NCBI GenBank assembly: GCA_003279005.1
Contig: QCBY01000009.1
Location: forward strand, 1 to 45,814
Reading direction: 5' to 3'
DNA from: Prochlorococcus sp. AG-347-J22
Lineage (GTDB): Bacteria; Cyanobacteriota; Cyanobacteriia; PCC-6307; Cyanobiaceae
DNA: 45,814 nucleotides
Under the pieces are notes generated by a model. That model was not told the DNA's origin, did not search any database, and saw nothing but the letters and a program-made list of their open reading frames with translations. Made by a program: the position numbers and the translations under genes. Positions 24,878 through 32,986 of this stretch are shown here, one piece after another. Within the stretch, counting starts at the first letter, position 1, and every line of letters begins with the position of its first letter.

Positions 24878-25609
24878 ATGTCCTACAAAATAATTAAAAT
24901 AAGGAAATCGAACGAAAGATTTAGATCAAATAGAGAATGGCTAAATTCGATGCATTCATTTTCTTTTGCAGAGCATAGAGATCCAAAATGGGATAATTTT
25001 GGGAAAATTAGAGTAATAAACGAAGATATTATTTCTCCTAATGCAGGATTTAATACACATTCTCATGCAAATATAGAAATAATCACTGTCGTAACAAAAG
25101 GAGCAATAACTCATAGAGATTCGTTAAACAACCTCGGAAAAATTTACAAAGATGAAGTGCAAGTTATGTCTGCAGGTACTGGAATCTCTCATAGCGAGAA
25201 GAATGAAGAAAATGAGACTTGTAAGTTGTTTCAGATTTGGATATACCCTCAAAAAGAAAATATCAAACCTCGATATGATCAAATTTCATTAAATGAAAAG
25301 TTATGGGACAATCTTATTTTTAATTACAAAAACGGTCATAATAATAAGCTTTTTCTAAATCAAAATATCTCTTTATGGCGATGTAAATATAAACCTATTA
25401 AAGAAAAAAAATTGCCATTAAAAATCGATAAATTTAATTGGATTCAAATAATAGAAGGAAATCTTTTATTAAAAAGTAAAGACTCTAATTCAAATATATG
25501 TCTCGAATCTGGAGATGGATTGGGATTTGAAGTTAATTATTATGATGGTGTCTCTATAGAAACTGATAAAGAGCTGGATTTTCTCTTATTTTCGATGCCA
25601 TCCTTATAG
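24878..25609 (+). CDS. Pirin family bicupin
   Basis: This is a 243-residue pirin. The N-terminal cupin shows HSFSFAEHRDPKWDNFGKIR, then the metal-site motifs GFNTHSHANIEIITVV (two His), TKGAITHRDSLNN and GTGISHSEKN (a His and a Glu). The pattern matches YhhW-like pirins, which coordinate Fe and in some bacteria have quercetin 2,3-dioxygenase activity or act as redox sensors. The C-terminal cupin lacks obvious metal ligands, which is usual. Cytosolic. Confidence 0.92.
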   Translation: MSYKIIKIRKSNERFRSNREWLNSMHSFSFAEHRDPKWDNFGKIRVINEDIISPNAGFNTHSHANIEIITVVTKGAITHRDSLNNLGKIYKDEVQVMSAGTGISHSEKNEENETCKLFQIWIYPQKENIKPRYDQISLNEKLWDNLIFNYKNGHNNKLFLNQNISLWRCKYKPIKEKKLPLKIDKFNWIQIIEGNLLLKSKDSNSNICLESGDGLGFEVNYYDGVSIETDKELDFLLFSMPSL

Positions 25610-25623
25610 TTTCTCTGTTACTA

Positions 25624-25938
25624 TTACTCATCAACTCCTTTATTAAAAGCATTTAAGGCTTGCAAAGCCATGTTAAGGTGGACTTCCATAGCACCAAGAG
25701 CAATTAAAGAATTTGGTGATTTATCTTTTAGTAAATTCTCTTTTCTTTTTGATAACTCTTTAACCACTTTCTTAGTTGAAACTTCCCAATTGTCTATCAA
25801 CTCATCAAATTCTCTTTTTTCAGGACTTTCTATTTCTGCTAATTCATCAGAAAAGTGAGAATCTTTTTGTGCTTTAAGCATCAAGTAACTTAATTTTTTA
25901 TGACTTATTGCTTGAGGTAAATTGTTAGATTCACTCAT
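25624..25938 (-). CDS. Hypothetical helical protein (104 aa)
   Basis: The protein begins MSESNNLPQAISHKKLSYLM. It is long, charged and all-helical, with DELIDNWEVSTKKVVKELSK in the centre and LNMALQALNAF near the end. I placed the start at 25938 rather than 25962 because the extra MIINYLLA looks like read-through. No family is recognised. It lies downstream of murD on the same strand. Confidence 0.65.
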   Translation of the reverse strand: MSESNNLPQAISHKKLSYLMLKAQKDSHFSDELAEIESPEKREFDELIDNWEVSTKKVVKELSKRKENLLKDKSPNSLIALGAMEVHLNMALQALNAFNKGVDE

Positions 25939-26024
25939 TGCTAGTAAATAATTTATAATCAAAATCTAACTTATTTAGTAAATATTCGCTAGAGGAGAGA
26001 CGGTTGTGATGACCGACCTGAAAA
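25939..26024 (-). promoter_or_regulatory. Less AT-rich leader between murD and downstream gene
   Basis: The core (about 25985-26018) has much higher GC than its neighbourhood and can form a small CGGT/ACCG hairpin. It may be a 5' leader or small RNA. There is no clear terminator T-run. Confidence 0.3.
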
Positions 26025-27464
26025 TTACAAAATGGTACTTGAACTAAAAATGGATTTATTAACCTTTAATTTTTCACTTATTAGTTTCTTGAAATAATCT
26101 CCACGCTCTTCATAATTTTTAAATTGATCAAAACTAGAGCATGAGGGTGAGAATAATAATGTTCCAACCCTATTATTTTGTAAATAATGAAAAACAAAAT
26201 TTAAAAGCTCTTTGAGTTCTGAAAATTCAAAAATATTTTTTTTAAATCCTTCACTCATAAGCGCCATTTTTAGGACTTTTGAGCTTTCTCCAAAAAGGAA
26301 AACACATTTAACTTTTTTCTTTAAAACTTTTATCCACTCACTATATTCATTGCTTTTTAATCTACCCCCAGCAATAATTATTATTTGACCTTCAATTGAA
26401 CTTATTCCTGCAATAGATGAATCAAAATTTGTGGCTTTACTATCATTAATTATTTCTAGATCATTATTTTTATAAATTGTTTCCATCCTATGGGGTAATT
26501 GTTTGTAATTAGATAAAGAATCTTTAATCTTCTTTCCAGATAATCCAACTTTTCTTGCTGCTGCTATTACCAATAAAAGATTTTGAAGATTATGCATTCC
26601 TTTTAAAGAAAAATGTTCAAGTTTGAATAGTCTCTTTCCTCTCTCAAATATGTATGCTTGATCATCTATCCAATAATCGCATTTAATAAAATTTGATTTA
26701 TCGAAACTAGTTGTTATCCAAACCCCTCTTGATAGTGAACTATATCGATTTCTTAGATTTTTATCGTCATAATTATAAATTCTAAAATCTGATTTTTCTA
26801 GCAAGCTTTTTTTTATTTTGAAATAATTTTCAAGTGTTTTATGTCTTTCAAGATGATCCTCTGTGAAGGTTGTCCAAATTCCAATATTAGGTTTTACTTC
26901 TGGAGATATTTCTATTTGATAACTGCTTAATTCAGCTACAATCCAATCCATTTTTTTGTGTTTTTTGGAGTAAGCATATTTACATAAAGGTGTACCAATA
27001 TTTCCAGCGAAAGGAGCATATAATCCAGTATCGCAGAGTATATGGCTTAGTAAATGAGTAACAGTAGTCTTACCATTAGTGCCAGTAATTCCTATCCAAT
27101 TTGTGTCTTTTAAAATTTCCCATGCAATATTAATTTCTCCAATTACTTTAATTCCTTTTTTTTTTAATTCGATAATAGTTGTATGGTCATAAGGTATTGA
27201 TGGACTTACAACAACAGATTCAATCTCTTTCAGATAAGGTTGAATTTCTTCAAATACAAATTCTTTATTCAGAGAAACTAGTATATTAAGTGCCTCTAAT
27301 TCTGTTTTTCTTTCTAAGAATTCTATCCCATCTTTACTTTCCCAAACAATTACTCTCTTATTGATGCTTCTCAAATACTTGGCAGCCCAAAATCCAGATC
27401 TTCCTAATCCAACTACAAAATTAATTTTTTCTTCTTTTTTTGAATTATTTTTAACTGACATCAA
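26025..27464 (-). CDS. murD: UDP-N-acetylmuramoylalanine-D-glutamate ligase (MurD)
   Basis: This 479-residue cytosolic enzyme adds D-Glu to UDP-MurNAc-L-Ala in peptidoglycan synthesis, using ATP. The N-terminal Rossmann-like domain reads [16 protein letters not shown] (16-31). The ATP P-loop is [10 protein letters not shown] (125-134). Further family residues are in [21 protein letters not shown] and the ligase-domain [16 protein letters not shown], then [19 protein letters not shown] at the C-terminus. Length is slightly above the usual 440-460 through an N-terminal extension; the second Met is an equally good start. Confidence 0.96.
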   Translation of the reverse strand: MMSVKNNSKKEEKINFVVGLGRSGFWAAKYLRSINKRVIVWESKDGIEFLERKTELEALNILVSLNKEFVFEEIQPYLKEIESVVVSPSIPYDHTTIIELKKKGIKVIGEINIAWEILKDTNWIGITGTNGKTTVTHLLSHILCDTGLYAPFAGNIGTPLCKYAYSKKHKKMDWIVAELSSYQIEISPEVKPNIGIWTTFTEDHLERHKTLENYFKIKKSLLEKSDFRIYNYDDKNLRNRYSSLSRGVWITTSFDKSNFIKCDYWIDDQAYIFERGKRLFKLEHFSLKGMHNLQNLLLVIAAARKVGLSGKKIKDSLSNYKQLPHRMETIYKNNDLEIINDSKATNFDSSIAGISSIEGQIIIIAGGRLKSNEYSEWIKVLKKKVKCVFLFGESSKVLKMALMSEGFKKNIFEFSELKELLNFVFHYLQNNRVGTLLFSPSCSSFDQFKNYEERGDYFKKLISEKLKVNKSIFSSSTIL

Positions 27465-27509
27465 ATTTATAATTAAATTTTAAGGAGGAACTGATAAGTT
27501 TATTCAATT

Positions 27510-27755
27510 ATGAAAAATTCTTTAAAAACTAATTTAATTTCTAAATTAAAATTAATAAATTCTTTTTTAATTGTTTTTGGATTCAATATAATTGATATTG
27601 ATTTAAAGGCTCATCTTAGAGGTAACTATTTAATTGAAAGTGAAGCTAAAGAAAAAGCTAAAGAACTTGGCTGTAAGGGAGCATTTAAATTAAAAGAAAA
27701 GTGGATGCCTTGTGAAAGTGAAAAAGAATTGCATAAATATTTAAGAAAAAGTTAA
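27510..27755 (+). CDS. DUF3721-like small protein
   Basis: This 81-residue protein has a hydrophobic N-terminal segment (about residues 13-27) and the core SEAKEKAKELGCKGAFKLKE followed by KWMPCESEKEL. The AxELGCxGAHxxGxxWMPC motif is that of DUF3721, small proteins abundant in marine picocyanobacteria. The two conserved Cys could form a disulphide, and the N-terminal segment may be a signal or anchor. It is the first gene of a three-gene unit. Confidence 0.75.
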   Translation: MKNSLKTNLISKLKLINSFLIVFGFNIIDIDLKAHLRGNYLIESEAKEKAKELGCKGAFKLKEKWMPCESEKELHKYLRKS

Positions 27756-27757
27756 TA

Positions 27758-28039
27758 ATGTTTGGAACTAAAACAAAAAAACTGCATAGACGCCTGACTT
27801 TAGTAGCGGTATGCCCATTACTTATTACTGTTATTAGCGGTAGCTTATATTCATTATTTCAATATTTTGGATTAGATTTCTTTTGGCTTATGAAAATTCA
27901 TACAGGTAATTTTTTCTTCATAAATTTACAACCTTTGTATACTCCTTTGGTAGGTTTTCTAACAATTACTGCAATAATCTCTGGTTTATTGTTATTCCCT
28001 AAATCAAAAAGTAAATATCCAAATCAATCAAGTAAATGA
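27758..28039 (+). CDS. Small membrane protein (93 aa), PepSY-TM-like
   Basis: The protein has a basic N-terminus MFGTKTKKLHRRLTLVAVCP, a helix, a loop with MKIHTGNFFFINLQPLYTPL, and a second helix. LHRRL...MKIHTG is reminiscent of PepSY-associated membrane proteins, where His residues of this type can be near haem. This is only an impression. It is the middle gene of a tight unit, ending in a four-base overlap (ATGA) with the next. Confidence 0.6.
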   Translation: MFGTKTKKLHRRLTLVAVCPLLITVISGSLYSLFQYFGLDFFWLMKIHTGNFFFINLQPLYTPLVGFLTITAIISGLLLFPKSKSKYPNQSSK

Positions 28040-28302
28040 GGGAAAATATTACCGAATTATGGTTTTCCTGGTTCTACAAAAATTGGGAGAAATATGCTCC
28101 AGGAGATTTACTTGAGAGCGGTTTGTCCCCATCCCAGATTGCAGAGAGATTTGTAAATGAGAATCATGATGAATTTTTAGAATTATCTAAAGAATTTGAT
28201 ATAGAAAATTATCAGGCTTTGAATGAATTTATGAAACTTTCAGAAAGTGAGCTGCATATTTTAAAATATTTTTTAAAAATAATAAAACAAAAGAACTTAT
28301 AA
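28036..28302 (+). CDS. ELWFxW-family small protein (88 aa)
   Basis: This is a paralogue of the 109-residue protein at 16587-16916, aligning over TELWFSWFYKNWEKY, LSPSQIAERFVNENHDEFLE and MKLSESELHILKYFLK. It is soluble, helical and of unknown function. It overlaps the membrane protein upstream by four bases and its 3' end overlaps the convergent SDR gene by six bases. It lacks the basic tail of the paralogue. Confidence 0.68.
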   Translation: MRENITELWFSWFYKNWEKYAPGDLLESGLSPSQIAERFVNENHDEFLELSKEFDIENYQALNEFMKLSESELHILKYFLKIIKQKNL

Positions 28303-29226
28303 AAAATTATTTATTATCGCCATACTCTTTTCCCATAGATTTTCTCTTTCTTTTTTGTTTTGAGCAAATGGTGAAGTTGGAGATAATTTTGGGTGACCTC
28401 TAAAATTGAATTTAGGCCCATAATGTTCACCGCCTTTTGCGTCAGGAGAAGTGGCGGCAAATAACTGAGGTAAGGCCCCCATCTCTGCCGATTGAAAAAT
28501 AGGGCTAAATAATTCTAAAGAGAACGTTTCTAAGGGACTTGGCTTTGGTTTCTGGGCAGAAAAAAGGTTTGTTTTAGCGATTCCTGGATGTGCTGCTAAA
28601 GATAAAATATTTTTTTGCTTAAGAAGAACATTTAACTCTAAAGCAAACATTACATTAGCTAATTTACTATTAGCGTATGATTCCCACTTATTATAGTAAT
28701 TTTCTGCTTTTAAATTATTCCATCCAACTTTTCCAAAGAACTGAGCGCCAGAAGTAACAGTCACTATTCTCGATTCCTCCTTTCTTTCAATAATTGGAAG
28801 AAGTTTTAGGGTCAAAAGCATATGGGCTAAATGATTCACTGCAAATTGTATTTCATATCCCTGGGCACTAAGCGTTTTAGGCGGATGCATAATGCCAGCG
28901 TTATTGATTAGTAAATCCAAATTTTCAAAATCATCAAAAATTTTGGACTGAACTTCAACAACATTTTTTAGATCTGACAAATCTAATTCTAAAGGTGTAA
29001 ATATTCCTTCAGGATTAAGACCTTTAAGTTTTTTGATGGTTTGATTAGCTTTTTCAAGCGATCTACAAGCTATGACTACATGAGCATTTTTTTCGACTAA
29101 GGCCTTTGCTGTGTAGTATCCAAGACCACTATTTGCACCAGTTATAAGTGCTGTTTTGCCTGTAAGGTTTGGAATATTAGATGTTTCCCAGTTAGAGATT
29201 TTGGGTCTTGAGATAGTGGCAGTCAT
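28297..29226 (-). CDS. Short-chain dehydrogenase/reductase (retinol-dehydrogenase/POR-like group)
   Basis: This 309-residue classical SDR has the cofactor motif ALITGANSGLGYYTAKALVE (about 26-45), LLINNAGIMHPP, a catalytic Ser in IVTVTSGA, and the YANSKLA catalytic Tyr-Lys pair. CRSLEKA after strand 2 suggests NADP(H). The overall wording (GANSGLG, ACRS, NHLAHMLLTLKLLP) groups it with retinol-dehydrogenase, WWOX and protochlorophyllide-reductase-like SDRs. It lacks the Cys residues I would expect of true POR, so I do not call it chlorophyll synthesis. Substrate unknown. Confidence 0.88.
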   Translation of the reverse strand: MTATISRPKISNWETSNIPNLTGKTALITGANSGLGYYTAKALVEKNAHVVIACRSLEKANQTIKKLKGLNPEGIFTPLELDLSDLKNVVEVQSKIFDDFENLDLLINNAGIMHPPKTLSAQGYEIQFAVNHLAHMLLTLKLLPIIERKEESRIVTVTSGAQFFGKVGWNNLKAENYYNKWESYANSKLANVMFALELNVLLKQKNILSLAAHPGIAKTNLFSAQKPKPSPLETFSLELFSPIFQSAEMGALPQLFAATSPDAKGGEHYGPKFNFRGHPKLSPTSPFAQNKKERENLWEKSMAIINNFL

Positions 29227-29332
29227 TTAATAATCCTGCAAATTGCTTTGGAATCTTATCGAAATTGGTTCCCCCCCACTGTAAATACTTGAAGTTAGTA
29301 TCGTGAGCTATTTTTAAAGGTACTATTTAATA

Positions 29333-30082
29333 TTATTTTTCAATTGCATATTGCCATTCGTTATTTTGAGATAAACTTTCCTCTCTAAGTAACTGTAGTT
29401 TCCTACTATTTATCTTAATAACTATCCCATTAGTTGGATATTTCGCAAATATTTTTCTCTCTAACCAATTTTTTTTAAATATTTGGATTTCGCTTGTATG
29501 ATTTGTGAAGTAACTTTCAGGGGTGCTAAAGCCACATTTTTTAAGATAGTTAAGGGTTTCATATTGATTAAGTCTTCCATTAAGTATTTGGAAACAGCAA
29601 AAGCTGAGACTTTCTCCAATCCCTTTCTTATCATTGAGGTATTTTCTTGTAATTCTTTGGGAAATTCCGGCAACTTGGTTTGTAGCGTATAGTTCACCTC
29701 TAACTTGAAAATCTCGTTTGATAGGAATACAATCGGGGACATTTTTAATTTGTTTAATTTTGCTTGAGACATCAAATCCTTTTTTTGTAATAGCTTTATT
29801 AAAATTGCCATTTATATATCTAATTGCAATAGCGCAGCCATCAATTTTGGGTTGAATGCTTAATCTTGTTTTTGTTAATAAACTTCCCAAAAATTCTTTA
29901 TAATTTTCTTTAGCTAATTTTGGCAAAAGTCTATTATTTTTTCGATTAAAGTAGTCAGATTCTGGACAAAAAGGTATAAAGATCTTCTCAAGTTGCTTAA
30001 ATGCATCATCTGAAATTATGCCTTCACCTAATCTGTATTGTTCATCAAGATACTTAACATCCCTCAATAATAAATTATTCAT
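29333..30082 (-). CDS. Stand-alone NAD+-dependent DNA ligase adenylation domain
   Basis: This 249-residue protein matches only the first part of LigA. The Ia-like N-terminal helices read YLDEQYRLGEGIISDDAFKQ. The adenylation site KIDG is at 79-82 (nucleophile Lys79). ITKKGFDVSSKIKQIKNVP follows, then VRGELY (127-132) and GIVIKIN (219-225). It ends at EWQYAIEK, equivalent to the last nucleotidyltransferase motif. The OB-fold, zinc finger, helix-hairpin-helix and BRCT domains of full LigA (about 670 residues) are absent, and no downstream fragment is seen. It may be a minimal ligase, an NAD+-dependent adenylating enzyme or a regulatory relative. A full ligA should exist elsewhere. It is divergent from the photolyase-like gene. 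Confidence 0.82.
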   Translation of the reverse strand: MNNLLLRDVKYLDEQYRLGEGIISDDAFKQLEKIFIPFCPESDYFNRKNNRLLPKLAKENYKEFLGSLLTKTRLSIQPKIDGCAIAIRYINGNFNKAITKKGFDVSSKIKQIKNVPDCIPIKRDFQVRGELYATNQVAGISQRITRKYLNDKKGIGESLSFCCFQILNGRLNQYETLNYLKKCGFSTPESYFTNHTSEIQIFKKNWLERKIFAKYPTNGIVIKINSRKLQLLREESLSQNNEWQYAIEK

Positions 30083-30353
30083 AATAATTCTGATAAATAT
30101 TTAAAAATCTTTGAGAAAAAATCATTTAAATTAAAATAGGAAATTTAAACTAGATTTAAAAGTAATAGACAACTAAATATCCTCCTACGCAGAGAGCGAT
30201 TTAAGAGTATAAAATGTACCTATTAGGAGTTTAAATTAAATACTTCAATCAAACATATTTACCTAACAGTGAAATAGAAAATTTTAAGGATTAAATTGCA
30301 GGCTAATTTTTGAAATTTCTATCAATAAAAAAATTTTTTAAATTATCAGAAAA
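30083..30353. promoter_or_regulatory. Divergent intergenic region between mini-ligase and photolyase-like gene
   Basis: Both genes point outwards from this 271-base gap, so both promoters must lie here. No clear operator was seen. A less AT-rich patch (about 30180-30235) with TCCTCCTACGC and CCTATTAGGAG words might be a small RNA or leader. Confidence 0.4.
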
Positions 30354-31508
30354 ATGTCATTTTTATCAAAAGCTCAAAGTATCTGGGACAATTTTGCTAA
30401 ATATAAAATTAATGATTACGCAAAATTAAGAAATTTTGATTTTGGGCCAAATAACGAAAGTTCAGTTTCAAAATTATCTCCTTTCATTACTCATAGAATA
30501 TTATCGGAATATGATCTGATTCAAGATATTAAAAGTAAATACAAAATCAAAAATTCAACTAAATTTATTGAAGAAATATTTTGGAGAGTTTATTGGAAAG
30601 GATGGATGGAAAATAGACCGAAAGTTTGGCGAAATTTTATTTCAGAAAAAAATCTTTATTTTGATTATGAGTTATATGAAAATGCAATTAATGGCAATAC
30701 AGAAATAGACTTTTTTAATTCTTGGGTCCTAGAACTAAAGCAGTACAACTATTTACATAACCATACAAGAATGTGGTTTGCAAGTACATGGATATTTAAT
30801 TTAGGCCTCCCATGGCAATTGGGGGCAAAGTTTTTCTTTAAATATCTTTTTGATGGTGATGCTGCATCTAATCTCCTTAGCTGGAGATGGGTCGGAGGAT
30901 TGCAAACTAAGGGAAAACAATATCTTTTTTCATCAACAAATCTCAGAAAATTTTCAAATAATAGATTTAATGCAGAAAAAATAATTAATAAACAAATTTT
31001 TCTTGAGGAATCGAATCAAATACCATTAGAAGATGAGATTTATAAAAATAATATGGAGCCTAAATCAGATAATCTGATTATGTTTGAAAATGATCTGCAC
31101 CTAGCAACCCTTAAAAATTTACTTCAAAGCTATAAAAAAGTATTTGTTATTCTTCTAAAGAATGAACAAAGACAAATTAAATTGTCTGAATCTGTTTTGA
31201 AATTTAAACAAGATTTGGTCTCTGAATTTGTAGAGCAATTTGATAATGTTGAACAGATTGATCCATGTTCACTGGAAATTATTTTTAAAAATACTATCGA
31301 GATAGACATTATTTATCCTGGGGTGGGAGAAAATTATGATTTCATAACTGAGTTCAAAAATTTACACAATAAAAAAATTTTTAATCTTGTTAGAGATGAA
31401 GATTTATATGCGTGGAAATTTGCCAAAAAAGGGTTTTTCAAATTTAAAGAAAATATTCCAAAAATCAATCAGAGAATTTTTGAAAATTATTCAAAAAATA
31501 ATTTTTAA
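30354..31508 (+). CDS. Photolyase/cryptochrome-like flavoprotein with apparently permuted domains
   Basis: This is a 384-residue protein. Residues about 35-205 read as the FAD-binding helical domain of photolyases: SKLSPFITHRILSEYDL (39-55), FIEEIFWRVYWKGW (71-84), YLHNHTRMWFAS (133-144, the HNRxRM motif), then DGDAASNLLSWRWVGG (167-182). In all normal family members an alpha/beta antenna domain precedes this. Here it is missing upstream. Instead, DNLIMFENDLHL (239-250) resembles the first strand motif LVWFRxDLRL of that domain. It is followed by KVFVILLKN, IDIIYPGVG and a KKGFFKFKENIPKI ending like VFTPFxKxW. So the antenna-like domain lies C-terminal and is shorter. The likely role is light-dependent DNA repair or blue-light sensing, unproven. 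Confidence 0.8.
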   Translation: MSFLSKAQSIWDNFAKYKINDYAKLRNFDFGPNNESSVSKLSPFITHRILSEYDLIQDIKSKYKIKNSTKFIEEIFWRVYWKGWMENRPKVWRNFISEKNLYFDYELYENAINGNTEIDFFNSWVLELKQYNYLHNHTRMWFASTWIFNLGLPWQLGAKFFFKYLFDGDAASNLLSWRWVGGLQTKGKQYLFSSTNLRKFSNNRFNAEKIINKQIFLEESNQIPLEDEIYKNNMEPKSDNLIMFENDLHLATLKNLLQSYKKVFVILLKNEQRQIKLSESVLKFKQDLVSEFVEQFDNVEQIDPCSLEIIFKNTIEIDIIYPGVGENYDFITEFKNLHNKKIFNLVRDEDLYAWKFAKKGFFKFKENIPKINQRIFENYSKNNF

Positions 31509-31551
31509 CTTATTTGAATTCTTACCAAGAAAAAGAATCCTTTGAATAAGT
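31508..31551 (+). terminator. Imperfect hairpin after the photolyase-like gene
   Basis: An ACTTATT/AATAAGT stem continued by GAATTCTT/AAGAATC with mismatches, right at the stop codon. It is a possible terminator, but no T-run follows. Confidence 0.3.
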
Positions 31552-31643
31552 AAGTATAAATACTTAATTAGATGCGACTTTTGCTATTTAATCCACGATG
31601 GATACTGTGACTAGTTATTTTTACTTAAGGATATTTTTTTATA

Positions 31644-32195
31644 GTGCTCTCAACAATTCTTACTAAATCGTTTAGCAAAGATACTGCTCTATTAATTCTT
31701 AGAGTCATAACTGGAACTGTTCTTATTCATCACGGTTATGAAAAATTAGCAAATATAGAAAATTTTGCTGATGCTTTTGTCAGACCGTTACATCTTCCAT
31801 TTCCAATATTTTTATCGTACATAGCGGCATTTTCAGAGATAGGCGGTAGTTGGTTACTAATTATCGGCTTAGCTACAAGATTTGGAGCTCTGGCAATTGT
31901 TGGAACAATTTCTGTCGCTATATATCATGCACTTGTTACCTCAGGTTTTAATATTTTTTTACTAGAGTTATTACTTTTGTATTTCGCTTCAGCAACTTCA
32001 ATTGCTTTGACAGGGCCTGGTAATTTTTCATTAGATGAAGTTATTATTAGAATCTTGAAATCAGAAGATGAAGAGGAAATTATTCCTTCAACAAAATCAA
32101 AAACTTCTAAGGAACTTGAAATTAAAGAAGAAACAAGTACAGGCGGTTTGTTTCAATTTCTTCAGGCCAACATACTCTCAGATACTTCAAGCTAA
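31644..32195 (+). CDS. DoxX family membrane protein
   Basis: This 183-residue protein with four helices contains LILRVITGTVLIHHGYEKLA, then AAFSEIGGSWLLIIGLATRF and a GPGNFSLD end to the core. These are DoxX family features (GxxFxxHGxxKL, EixGGxxLixGL). In other bacteria DoxX proteins work in redox or thiol-stress complexes. The C-terminal 40 residues are acidic, low-complexity and probably cytosolic. GTG start with an AAGGA ribosome site. Confidence 0.9.
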   Translation: MLSTILTKSFSKDTALLILRVITGTVLIHHGYEKLANIENFADAFVRPLHLPFPIFLSYIAAFSEIGGSWLLIIGLATRFGALAIVGTISVAIYHALVTSGFNIFLLELLLLYFASATSIALTGPGNFSLDEVIIRILKSEDEEEIIPSTKSKTSKELEIKEETSTGGLFQFLQANILSDTSS

Positions 32196-32360
32196 CTTTT
32201 TAGGATAAAGACTATTTATCAGTTCTAACCTTTTGCGATTACTGTTTCTTTTCTCGAGTTTTATCTTAATTGATGCTTCAGAAAGACTTATAAACAGTCC
32301 TATTGCAGTCACCCAAGATAAAAAAATGATGGGGTTTTCTGGAATTCCTGAGAAATTCAT
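32187..32360 (-). CDS. Single-helix protein with basic tail (57 aa)
   Basis: The protein begins MNFSGIPENPIIFLSWVTAI, then a helix, then KLEKRNSNRKRLELINSLYP. It ends nine bases inside the 3' end of the convergent DoxX gene. The C-terminal RKRLELINSLYP resembles the tail of the protein at 20965-21201. Function unknown. Confidence 0.6.
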   Translation of the reverse strand: MNFSGIPENPIIFLSWVTAIGLFISLSEASIKIKLEKRNSNRKRLELINSLYPKKLA

Positions 32361-32434
32361 ATGAATAATACTTCTTTTTTAAAACTGACTGATCACTATA
32401 TGTTTTTCAACCTAAATATACAATTTAGAAATAT

Positions 32435-32986
32435 TTAAGGATTAATTTCAATTTTTTCCCATTTCTTAATCTTTTCCCATAGATATCTTTTATGGATAGG
32501 CTTTTCTAATTTAAGGAGATCTACTGAATCAATTTCAAAATTTAGAACTACAAAATTTTCTGGCTTGGGCAGATTCGATAATATTTCATAAGCAGATTCC
32601 ACTTTTGGGTTTATTTTCTCTCCAGGAGATTCCCAATACCAAGAAGATTTTGATTTTTCTGATAATGAATCCCAATAATTTTCGTTATAACTTAATTCAT
32701 GTATTTTTCCTTTGAATCTATATTGTGACTTGCTTTTCAAAAAGAACCACAATATTTCTGCATTAGGGTTAGATTTCAAATGCCCAATTTTATCACTTCT
32801 TTTATCTGTAAAAATAATCATTGAAGTATCTTTATGCCATCCTCTGAAAACAACTGTTCTTAATCTTGGCTCATTTTTTTCGCTAACTGTTGCAAGCTGT
32901 ACCCATCTACTAGAGGGTGATTTGCCCTCTTTTTTTCTAGATGATTTTAAATCTTGTCTCCAACTTGGAAAGTTGTTATCAAGCAT
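32435..32986 (-). CDS. PPOX-class FMN-binding flavoprotein (Alr4036-like)
   Basis: This 183-residue split-barrel flavoprotein contains WVQLATVSEKNEPRLRTVVF, then RGWHKDTSMIIFTDKRSDKI and a WYWESPGEKINP end. The RWVQLATV...PRxRTVVFRG...FxTDxRSxK pattern is that of pyridoxamine-phosphate-oxidase-like FMN proteins (Pfam Pyridox_oxase_2 group). The substrate is unproven; PNP oxidase activity is possible but such proteins often have other roles. It overlaps by eight bases the upstream membrane protein gene, an operon sign. Confidence 0.88.
   Translation of the reverse strand: MLDNNFPSWRQDLKSSRKKEGKSPSSRWVQLATVSEKNEPRLRTVVFRGWHKDTSMIIFTDKRSDKIGHLKSNPNAEILWFFLKSKSQYRFKGKIHELSYNENYWDSLSEKSKSSWYWESPGEKINPKVESAYEILSNLPKPENFVVLNFEIDSVDLLKLEKPIHKRYLWEKIKKWEKIEINP

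Noticed and set aside
29271..29277. Run of seven C residues before the SDR gene
   Set aside because: Unusual in this genome, but too short to support a phase-variation claim, and it is in a spacer.
29461..29811. 116-codon minus-strand frame overlapping the mini-ligase
   Set aside because: It lies in another frame of the well-supported ligase-like gene; its sequence has no recognisable pattern.
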